Assembly: GCA_965220345.1 (NCBI GenBank)
Contig: OZ244822.1
Span: forward strand, 1,116,001-1,180,000
DNA: 64,000 nucleotides
Reading direction: 5' to 3'
Source: Aldehydirespirator sp965220345
Lineage (GTDB): Bacteria > Actinomycetota > Acidimicrobiia > Acidimicrobiales > Aldehydirespiratoraceae
Shown here: positions 58,031 to 64,000 of the stretch, in pieces
Layout of the letters: every line of letters begins with the position of its first letter
How positions within the stretch are numbered: the first letter of the stretch is position 1
Translations under genes and position numbers: made by a program
Notes under the pieces: generated by a model
Databases searched by the model: none
Told to the model about the DNA's origin: nothing
Seen by the model: only the letters and a program-made list of their open reading frames with translations

Positions 58031-58989
58031 TCCCATTCCCAGATCTGCCTAATCGTAAGCATTGGTCTCGGGTGGAGCTGATCGGATTTGAACCGACGAC
58101 CCCCTGCTTGCAAAGCAGGTGCTCTACCAGACTGAGCTACAGCCCCGAGGCAGCTAAGGATATCGCTATGCGAGCCGCAGGTGTAACGGGGGAGACCTTG
58201 TTGCAGTTGGCTGGAGGTGGTCTTCATCGCCGACTGGCGTGAATCGTCAGAGTCGCTGAGCGCTTCGTCGTTGCCAGCGGATGTGTAATGTGTCTCTGCT
58301 AATTTGGTGTCATCAACATCTTGTTGATTGAGTTGTTGTTCGAGCGCCTCCTCGTTGTCGATGGATGCGCTTGCCGCAGGGTCTGCTTGGTGATTGGTTT
58401 CGTTGTCTTTGGCAGACGTACTGCTGGTTGGCAGCCTTTGGTTGAGGGCAGCAGCGACTTGGTCGGTCACGCCCAGTACTGCGATCAGTGCTGTCATGTT
58501 CTTGTCTAGGACATCGAACTTGTCGTCAAGGACATTGAACTTGTTATCTAGGACATTGAACTTGTCGTCTAGTTCATCGAAGCGTGCATTGAACCGTTCA
58601 TCAATCTGGACGAACCGTTCATCAACCTTGGCAAATCGTTCGTCGACCTTGTTGAACCTTTCGTCTACGGCCGCAAAGCCAGCTTCCATCTTGACTTCTA
58701 GGCCGTCAATCTCTTCATCCAACTTGTTGTCTAGGGCAGTTATTTTGTCCTCAACCCGGTCGATGCGATGGTTGGTATCGCTGATTCGGTTGTTGGTGGT
58801 GGTCATCATTACAGGGAGGATCATTACGATCAGAGCCAAGATCGCTGTCTGACCAGGGTTGTCCCCGAGCAGCCGACGTTCAGCCCGAGGTGCAGTGCCA
58901 GCAGACGCTGCGCCAACAGCGGAAGCCGGGGTGGGTTTACCAGCCATCTTGATGGCTGGTTCTGGGAAGGGGTTTTCGGTTCCTGGCAT
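58027..58989 (-). CDS. Membrane-anchored coiled-coil protein; frame runs on through tRNA-Ala
   Basis: The open frame has 320 codons from ATG 58989. Residues ~1-45 are Pro/Ala-rich, 48-63 are a hydrophobic segment (AILALIVMILPVMM), and ~70-170 are heptad coiled coil with tandem units KVDERFA, KVDERFV, QIDERFN and then NVLDNKF, NVLDDKF. An acidic Asp/Asn/Ser-rich tail follows (~185-260). The last ~45 codons are the tRNA-Ala gene and its flanks read as protein (GAVAQSGRAPALQAGG), so the functional protein probably ended earlier in an ancestor, or the real gene overlaps the tRNA. The layout resembles the coiled-coil protein at 44281-44709. The role is unknown. Confidence 0.65.
   Translation of the reverse strand: MPGTENPFPEPAIKMAGKPTPASAVGAASAGTAPRAERRLLGDNPGQTAILALIVMILPVMMTTTNNRISDTNHRIDRVEDKITALDNKLDEEIDGLEVKMEAGFAAVDERFNKVDERFAKVDERFVQIDERFNARFDELDDKFNVLDNKFNVLDDKFDVLDKNMTALIAVLGVTDQVAAALNQRLPTSSTSAKDNETNHQADPAASASIDNEEALEQQLNQQDVDDTKLAETHYTSAGNDEALSDSDDSRQSAMKTTSSQLQQGLPRYTCGSHSDILSCLGAVAQSGRAPALQAGGRRFKSDQLHPRPMLTIRQIWEWE
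58073..58146 (-). tRNA. tRNA-Ala(TGC)
   Basis: The 74-nt cloverleaf has acceptor GGGGCTG/CAGCTCC with one G-T pair, D arm GCTC/GAGC, anticodon arm CTGCT-TTGCAAG type with anticodon TGC, T arm TCGG/CCGA with GTTCAAAT loop and discriminator A. CCA is partly matched only by chance (ACC). Confidence 0.96.
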
Positions 58990-59111
58990 CTGGACCTCCT
59001 CGGGTGGCGGTGTTCCGACCGCCTGAACCTTGCTGTTTCGTGTGCTCCGTGACTCACTGTGGACTGGGGCTCGTTGCCATTTCGGGCAGTGTCGATATTA
59101 TCTGAATGCAC

Positions 59112-59460
59112 TGGATAGCATGAATATATCTGAACATATCAAACATTGCAACATCTTTTCAAATTATTTCAATCTTCTTTGATATCACTGGCTAAAGTCG
59201 GTCTTATTTACGACCCAAGCAGCTAGGTCTCATCCCGCCCTGCGTCTCATCCCTTCTCCTCACACACCATGACTACCGCACACCAGCCAGCTACCGCGGG
59301 TCTCATCCTGCCCTAGGTCTAGTTCTGGCTCCTAGCGCAGTGCGACCGAAGTTCGATCCCGCCTCGACCCTGACGATGCGCTTACTACACGACCGCCGGT
59401 AAACGCAGTGTGAGTCGGCGCTCTCTGCCCGCTAGCTTGAAGCCACGGAGGTGATCGAAG
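59112..59460. other. Intergenic region before htpX
   Basis: About 350 bp with no gene. The first ~90 bp are AT-rich (aatatatctgaacatatc, caaattatttcaatctt) and probably hold the promoter of the coiled-coil gene. The phrase ggtctcatcc(c/t)gccct occurs twice (59227, 59299 area). No terminator is evident. Confidence 0.4.
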
Positions 59461-60327
59461 ATGTTCAACGCAGCCAAAACCTTCACTCTGCTGGCTCTGC
59501 TCGGCGGCCTGTGCATCGTCATCGGCGGTGCTATCGGCGGTTCCGCAGGTCTGGTTTTGGGTTTGATCCTCGGTGTGGCTATCACCGGCGGCAGCTACTG
59601 GTTCAGCGACAAGCTCGCTATCAGGTCGGCGCGTGCTCAGCAAGTGACCGCTGATGACATGCCTGAGTATTACGAGATCATGGTCAACCTCTGCCGCCGT
59701 GCTGAGATGCCCATGCCCAAGCTCTACATCTCGCCCGAACCGCAACCCAACGCTTTCGCTACTGGGCGTAATCCCCAAAACGCTGCCGTGTGTATAACGG
59801 CTGGGCTCATTCAGGCGATGGGCTGGGACGAAATCCGTGGTGTGCTGGCTCACGAGTTGGCTCACATCCGCAACCGTGACATTCTCATCGGTTCGGTTGC
59901 TGCGGCGATCGGCATGGCTGTGACTTTCATCGCCAATATGGCTATGTGGGGGGCGATATTCGCTGGCGGTCGCGACGACCGCAACAACAACGTCTTCGGG
60001 CAGTTGGCTCTTGCGATTCTGGCACCTTTGGCAGCAGCGATGATCCAAGCAGCGATTAGTCGCAGCCGTGAGTTCCAAGCGGATGCCTCCGCCGCCAAAC
60101 TCATCGGAGACGGAAAGCCTCTGGCTCGGGCTTTGGCGAGCTTGGAGTCGTATTCGTTGCGAGTCCCGTCAGGTGTTAACCCCAGCCAAGCATCTAACTA
60201 CATCATTGATCCGCTCAAAGCTCAGGCCCGAGGCGGCGGCGGTGGTGGCGGGTTTTCGAGGATGTTCAGCACTCATCCGCCCACCGCTGAGCGCATTCGC
60301 CGCTTGGAGTCGCGCTCTTGGGAGTAA
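59461..60327 (+). CDS. htpX: HtpX-type membrane zinc metalloprotease
   Basis: The 288-aa protein starts at ATG 59461 with GGAGGTGATC just upstream, a very strong ribosome site. Two N-terminal transmembrane segments (~6-26, ~29-46), the HELAH motif (131-135), a third hydrophobic hairpin (~145-195) and the third-ligand region SREFQADASAA (~203-213) are all in place. HtpX is an M48 protease in the cytoplasmic membrane that removes damaged or misfolded membrane proteins, with the active site facing the cytosol. Odd is a Gly6 run (~255) in the loop before the final FSTHPPTAERIRRLES motif. Confidence 0.95.
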   Translation: MFNAAKTFTLLALLGGLCIVIGGAIGGSAGLVLGLILGVAITGGSYWFSDKLAIRSARAQQVTADDMPEYYEIMVNLCRRAEMPMPKLYISPEPQPNAFATGRNPQNAAVCITAGLIQAMGWDEIRGVLAHELAHIRNRDILIGSVAAAIGMAVTFIANMAMWGAIFAGGRDDRNNNVFGQLALAILAPLAAAMIQAAISRSREFQADASAAKLIGDGKPLARALASLESYSLRVPSGVNPSQASNYIIDPLKAQARGGGGGGGFSRMFSTHPPTAERIRRLESRSWE

Positions 60328-60403
60328 CGAGTTGGGGGTGACGAGTCTGCCCAGTTCAGCGTCTAGGGGTTTCAGTTTCAGCGTCTAGGGGCAGGCTTGA
60401 CAG

Positions 60404-60892
60404 CTAGTCCCTGAAGTTCACGTATTGAAGCGGCACATCAAAGTCGTGCTCTTTGAGTGCTGTGATCACTGCTTGCAGGTCGTCACGCTTCTTTGACTGC
60501 ACTCGCAGCTGGTCGCCCTGGGTGGATGACTGCACGCCTTTGATGCCTAGTCCCTTGATGAACTTGTTGAGCTGACGTGCATGATCCGAAGAAATCCCAG
60601 CACGCAGCGCAGCTACTTGGCGAACCGTGGCACCGCCAGCTTCTTGCACTGTGCCGTAGTCCAACGCTTTGAGCGACACTTTGCGGCGTACTAGCTTTTC
60701 TTCGAGCACCATGCGAGCCGCCAGCAGACGGTCTTCTGTGGAAGAGTTCAATGTGATTGCCCCTTCACCGAGTTCTAGCGCGGTGCCGGTGTTGCGAAAG
60801 TCGTAGCGTGTGTTCACTTCGCGTGCTGCTTGATCCACGGCGTTGCGCACTTCTTGCATATCAAGCTGATTGACGATGTCGAAGGTGGGCAT
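60404..60892 (-). CDS. yajQ: YajQ-family nucleotide (c-di-GMP)-binding protein
   Basis: Starting at ATG 60892 (MPTFDIVNQLDMQEVRNAVD) the product has 162 aa, the standard length of the family. The N-terminal FDIVNQLD and VNTRYDFR motifs, the KALDYGTVQEAGG core, and SDHARQLNKFIK with GIKGVQSSTQGDQLRVQSKKRDDLQ at the end are all conserved. YajQ has two RNP-like ferredoxin folds; members bind cyclic di-GMP or other nucleotides and act with transcription regulators. The frame is open to 60955 but the added residues are not family-like. It converges on htpX. Confidence 0.95.
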   Translation of the reverse strand: MPTFDIVNQLDMQEVRNAVDQAAREVNTRYDFRNTGTALELGEGAITLNSSTEDRLLAARMVLEEKLVRRKVSLKALDYGTVQEAGGATVRQVAALRAGISSDHARQLNKFIKGLGIKGVQSSTQGDQLRVQSKKRDDLQAVITALKEHDFDVPLQYVNFRD

Positions 60893-61009
60893 GGGGGTCG
60901 TGCTCGCTTTGTTTAAGGGCCGTTGAGGCCTTTGGTGTCTGTGATTGATGCTCAAATACTCGGGCGACTGGTCGCTTGAAGCCGTGGCGATGGTATCGTG
61001 CGGCTCACA

Positions 61010-61091
61010 GGGTCGGTGCCCGAGCGGCCAAAGGGAACGGGCTGTAAACCCGTCGGCTCAGCCTACGGAGGTTCAAATCCTCCCCGGCCCA
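61010..61091 (+). tRNA. tRNA-Tyr(GTA)
   Basis: This is an 82-nt class II tRNA: acceptor GGGTCGG/CCGGCCC, anticodon arm ACGGG-CTGTAAA-CCCGT with anticodon GTA, a long variable arm (cggctcagcctacg), T arm GGAGG/CCTCC and discriminator A. It lies 215 bp before the ATPase gene. Confidence 0.95.
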
Positions 61092-61306
61092 CACCAAGCT
61101 CGCTGCTTCTGCGGTTGTCCGGCCGCAGGAACAGCAGCCGAGCTGTCCCGCTCTTACCCTTGCCACGGTAGTTAGCACCGAGGCAGCATCACTGGGGTTC
61201 GTCAAATTCGTGCCAGCAATCTTTCGCCATTGCTCTAGCAGAAATCAACGCATCTTCATATGGACCCAACTACGAGCACGTCCGCCGTTGTCGGTAATGT
61301 GACGAC
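61092..61306. promoter_or_regulatory. Leader region of the ATPase/nuclease pair with leaderless -10 box
   Basis: TAATGT (61295-61300) ends 6 nt before ATG 61307, with no Shine-Dalgarno, so the transcript probably starts at the start codon. The region between tRNA-Tyr and this box shows no gene. Confidence 0.4.
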
Positions 61307-62764
61307 ATGACTGTCACCGTTGAGGTCTGCAACCTCGGACCGTTGCGGTCGGCTGAGCTGGAGTTGGCGGACCTCACGCTACTCATTGGCGAGAACAACA
61401 CCGGCAAGACGTTCTTCGCAACCGTGCTGCATCGCGTGCTTGACCAGTCACAGTCACTGGGCTGGAGTCGACGCAGCGGGCCGGATCAGCCACCAGATGA
61501 GGTTGCTCAGTGGATTTCTTCAGTCTTAGAGTCACCTGTTGACGAGGAGGTTCCTGCCACGAGCCTCTTCAGTCCCAGCGCAGCCACTCTGAAATGGGCT
61601 AAGAGCCTCACACTCAAAGCTCTTCAAGATTATGGAGCCTCCGTCCGATACTCAATCGCCTACGCCTTCGGCGTGGAGCCAGCTTTGCTCAGACGGCGAA
61701 CACCAAGCCGCTACGCATCCGACTGTTTCGTAAAAGTCACTAACTCTGAGCCGGATTGGCAGGTCGAAATAAGGTTCGATTCCGACGAGATCAAGGTCCA
61801 GCCTCCTGATCCCAAGCAGTTTCTTCAAATAGTGTTGAGTTCGGATCGAATACTAGATATGTTTAAAGTTCTCGGTTCGCCCCCACGCTCACGGAAGATT
61901 TCAGCCAGCGAACGCAGCTGGTCTTACTGGGCTCGGTTTAACACACTCGTGTTCTCCGAGTTGTTCCCGTCTTGGCCTAACAATGCTGTCCATCTGCCAG
62001 CTGACCGTAGTGGCATCATGCAGAGCCACAACATGTTGGCGGCGGCAGCGGTGCGCCAGTCCGCGCGGGCAGGAATCCGGCCTATCGAGATTGAGACCCT
62101 TCCCGGCACCTCGGCTGACTTTCTCTCTTTGATTCTTGAAGGCTCAGAACGCATATATCGACCAAGAGGCAAGTCTCCCTTCGCCTCGCTGGCGAGTCGT
62201 TTCGAGAAGGACAACATACGTGCTGAGATCGAAATTGAGCGAAGAACTGACGGCCCCAACGCCATTGTGGCTAACACGCCGGAGGGTAGCTTCCCGATGA
62301 CACGAGTGTCGTCAATGTTGTCGGAACTGGCACCGCTGCTGTTGGTGTTGAAGTCGCGTCTAGGTGTTGATCATCTAACGATTGACGAGCCTGAGGCACA
62401 TTTGCACCCAGAGATGCAGCGACGGGTGGCTACCTTCTTCGCTGATCTGGTCAATAAAGATATGCGTATCGTGGTCACTACGCACTCAGACTTCTTTGTC
62501 GCTCAGTTCAATAACATATTGAGGCAACATGCACTGAACGGCTCGACCTCTTCCCTAGTCGGTGAGGGTTTGCGGTCTCTAGATCCTTCTCGAGTTAGGG
62601 CGCTGCGGTTCTATCGCGAAAATGGCAAGTGCTTGGCACAACTATTGCCGCCCGACCGTCTCAACGGTATTGACGAGTCAAACTTTACAGATGTGATGAG
62701 ATCACAGTATGACGAGACGGCTGGGCTGGTAAATCAACTATTGGAGGCAGAGTCGGGTGGATGA
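61307..62764 (+). CDS. AAA-family ATPase (OLD/PtuA-like), probable defence component
   Basis: The 485-aa protein has an SMC/RecF-like ATPase core: Walker A GENNTGKT (28-35) preceded by LTLLIGEN; VSSMLSELAPLLLVLKSR with the signature-helix region; Walker B LTIDEPEAHLHPEMQRR (near residue 360) and the D-loop/H-loop region MRIVVTTHSDFFVAQ. This is the AAA_15/AAA_21 type used in OLD, Gabija GajA, Septu PtuA and PARIS AriA. It has no TOPRIM extension of the OLD kind. The stop overlaps the start of the next gene by 8 bp, so the two proteins are made together. The place directly after a tRNA gene is typical of island genes. Function in phage defence is inferred from layout. Confidence 0.8.
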   Translation: MTVTVEVCNLGPLRSAELELADLTLLIGENNTGKTFFATVLHRVLDQSQSLGWSRRSGPDQPPDEVAQWISSVLESPVDEEVPATSLFSPSAATLKWAKSLTLKALQDYGASVRYSIAYAFGVEPALLRRRTPSRYASDCFVKVTNSEPDWQVEIRFDSDEIKVQPPDPKQFLQIVLSSDRILDMFKVLGSPPRSRKISASERSWSYWARFNTLVFSELFPSWPNNAVHLPADRSGIMQSHNMLAAAAVRQSARAGIRPIEIETLPGTSADFLSLILEGSERIYRPRGKSPFASLASRFEKDNIRAEIEIERRTDGPNAIVANTPEGSFPMTRVSSMLSELAPLLLVLKSRLGVDHLTIDEPEAHLHPEMQRRVATFFADLVNKDMRIVVTTHSDFFVAQFNNILRQHALNGSTSSLVGEGLRSLDPSRVRALRFYRENGKCLAQLLPPDRLNGIDESNFTDVMRSQYDETAGLVNQLLEAESGG

Positions 62765-63341
62765 CGGTTCTGCCCCTCACAGTCCCGACCGAACTGGACG
62801 GTCAAAGGCTGCGCCGTGCTCCCAATTCCCCTCTTGCGAACTATCCGAGTGCCCGGTATGCAAGCTCAAATCTCGGTTGATCCAAGACGGAGCCAAGAGC
62901 GTTGATTGGTCAGACCTCCACGAAAATGACTGCCATGCTTATGTGAGTGCAGGCCCGGAGCGTCGCTGTCTGCATGGGCTTCGCCTCGATGTTCAAGATG
63001 CCAAATATCGACGATTGTCCAAGGATAAGACACGCCGAATGTGCGACTTCTCAGTTCTCGCGATGCATGGTCAGACCGTGCTGCTTGTTGCAGTTGAGCT
63101 AAAAAGCGGAGCCGCCTACTCCAAAGACCTTGAGCAGTTAAGTGAGGGACTTCAGTTGTTGTACAACTTCTTCAACAAAGCAGGTCTGACGGTCAAGCCC
63201 AGTCCTCGAGCTTGCTTCGTCGTGGGCAAAGAGTTGGATAAGTTCAGGTCTACTCTGAGAGGCCAGCTCACGAGCCTGCGCTTCGGTTCGGAACCGGTTC
63301 GGGTAGAGATTCTCAAATGCGGGGACTCGCTGCACCTTTGA
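62757..63341 (+). CDS. PD-(D/E)xK-like protein, putative effector nuclease of the ATPase pair
   Basis: The 194-aa protein overlaps the ATPase gene by 8 bp. A strand pair CDFSVLAMHG then VLLVAVELKSG places Asp97, Glu114 and Lys116 as a D-x16-E-x-K site, typical of PD-(D/E)xK nucleases. The N-terminal part has Cys/His pairs (CSQFPSCELSECPVCKLKSR, HENDCH, ERRCLHG) that could bind zinc. The C-terminus (ACFVVGKELDKFRSTLRGQL) looks like the last helix and strand of the fold. There is no signal peptide. An effector nuclease gated by the ATPase is the simplest reading; a sensor role is also possible. The family is not recognised by name. Confidence 0.6.
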   Translation: MDDGSAPHSPDRTGRSKAAPCSQFPSCELSECPVCKLKSRLIQDGAKSVDWSDLHENDCHAYVSAGPERRCLHGLRLDVQDAKYRRLSKDKTRRMCDFSVLAMHGQTVLLVAVELKSGAAYSKDLEQLSEGLQLLYNFFNKAGLTVKPSPRACFVVGKELDKFRSTLRGQLTSLRFGSEPVRVEILKCGDSLHL

Positions 63342-63380
63342 GAATGTGATCGTTGCGATTATCGACTTTCACCATCAGGT

Positions 63381-63986
63381 TTAGGTCAGCATTCGCTGCA
63401 TGATGACTACGTCTAACCATTCACCGAACTTGCGACCCACTTGACGTTCGGTGCCTACCACCTCGAAACCTACAGCGGCGTGCAGCTGGATTGAAGCCTC
63501 ATGCCCGCCGACGATATGGGCAAGTATGGTATGGAACCCTCGGGCTTGCGCCAGTTTTACCAGTTCTTGCATGAGCTGTCGCCCCACCCCACGCCTTTGC
63601 AGTGCGGCCTCAACGTATACGCTTGACTCCACCGAAGTGCGATAAGCCGCCCGTGGTCGGTACTCGCTCAACGCAGAAAATCCCACCACTTGGCCGTCCT
63701 TCTCGGCTACTAGCACACCGTGCGCCCCAGAACGCTTTTTGAGCCAGTCCTGCTGTTCAGCCAAACTGCGGGGCACTAGGTCAAAAGTGTGGGTGGTGTT
63801 CTGCACCTCATGGTTGTAGATGCGCCGCAGCGCCTCGGCATCATCAATGATGGCCAGCCGCACAATCACGCCACCCGAGTCGCCCACATCGTCAAAGCCG
63901 CCCGCAACCGTCAAGTCCTGCATTGCAGCCGAGTCTCCGAAGTCGTCCACGTCGCCTTGATGCTGCTTTGTCTCGCTATCGCTCAT
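63381..63986 (-). CDS. GNAT N-acetyltransferase (phosphinothricin acetyltransferase-like)
   Basis: The frame encodes up to 201 aa; the first ~38 residues are an acidic Asp/Gly-rich extension and the enzyme proper starts at VRLAIIDDAEALRRIYNHEV. The acetyl-CoA site is SVYVEAALQRRGVGRQLMQEL (Q/RxxGxG/A), followed by HTILAHIVGGHEASIQLHAAVGFEVVGTERQVGRKFGEW, the Pat/Bar/MnaT pattern. Members acetylate small amino compounds such as phosphinothricin or methionine sulfone. AGGA lies directly against ATG 63986 with no spacing, so an internal GTG (VIVRLAI) may be the real start. The family is well conserved; the substrate is unknown. Confidence 0.88.
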   Translation of the reverse strand: MSDSETKQHQGDVDDFGDSAAMQDLTVAGGFDDVGDSGGVIVRLAIIDDAEALRRIYNHEVQNTTHTFDLVPRSLAEQQDWLKKRSGAHGVLVAEKDGQVVGFSALSEYRPRAAYRTSVESSVYVEAALQRRGVGRQLMQELVKLAQARGFHTILAHIVGGHEASIQLHAAVGFEVVGTERQVGRKFGEWLDVVIMQRMLT

Positions 63987-64000
63987 TCCTAGAGGCTAAA

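Noticed and set aside
59332..60078. A 248-codon open frame on the minus strand opposite htpX
   Set aside because: It lies antisense to the well-conserved htpX gene, has low-complexity His/Gln/Ser-rich content and no ribosome site.

Overview
The window looks like chromosomal DNA of an actinobacterium of moderate GC content, most plausibly of the Acidimicrobiia type. The clues are an mshC homologue (mycothiol synthesis) next to cysS, a DUF222/HNH (13E12-type) protein, frequent GTG/TTG starts, and several genes whose -10 box lies 6-7 nt before the start codon, as in leaderless transcripts. The class assignment is an inference; no rRNA is present.

Left arm (1-9.3 kb): a cut-off lipoprotein, a VOC-fold protein, a SulP anion transporter with a STAS domain, and a 57-aa peptide gene with a double-glycine-type leader. 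Next come two identical tRNA-Arg(CCT) genes inside 160-bp direct repeats that bracket an AbiEi/AbiEii toxin-antitoxin pair. Scars follow: a DUF4143 gene without its 5' half, an 85-bp echo of abiE, and a small overlapping gene pair. A DUF222/HNH protein closes the arm.

Centre (9.28-41.88 kb): one reading frame of 10,865 codons fills half of the window. It encodes an exported surface protein built mostly of Calx-beta-like repeats, with cadherin/Ig-like parts, a few unusual domains and very similar long internal repeats. A C13 tract lies in its leader and a G12 tract in its first codons, so its expression may be phase-variable. It stops inside the first strand of a new repeat, directly against a Fic/DUF433 gene pair.

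Right arm (41.9-64 kb): Fic and DUF433, a membrane-anchored hendecad coiled-coil protein, mshC-cysS, a HELVH putative metalloprotease, a HipA-like kinase next to a HIRAN protein, 3-hydroxyacyl-CoA dehydrogenase, cyclophilin and an SDR. A four-gene redox module follows: MauE-like, a Tat-exported MauA-like domain fused to three SLH domains, MauD-like, and a CcdA/MauF-like membrane protein with an in-frame UGA at the predicted redox cysteine. Then come a nitrilase-family hydrolase, tRNA-Ala, a second coiled-coil protein, HtpX, YajQ, tRNA-Tyr, a two-gene AAA ATPase plus PD-(D/E)xK-like pair that resembles a defence system, and a GNAT acetyltransferase.

The best candidates for something undescribed are the UGA-interrupted redox membrane protein in the Mau-like module, the ATPase/nuclease pair beside tRNA-Tyr, the double-glycine leader peptide with its three hairpins, and the homopolymer-controlled giant protein. 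All calls come from reading the sequence; no database search was run.
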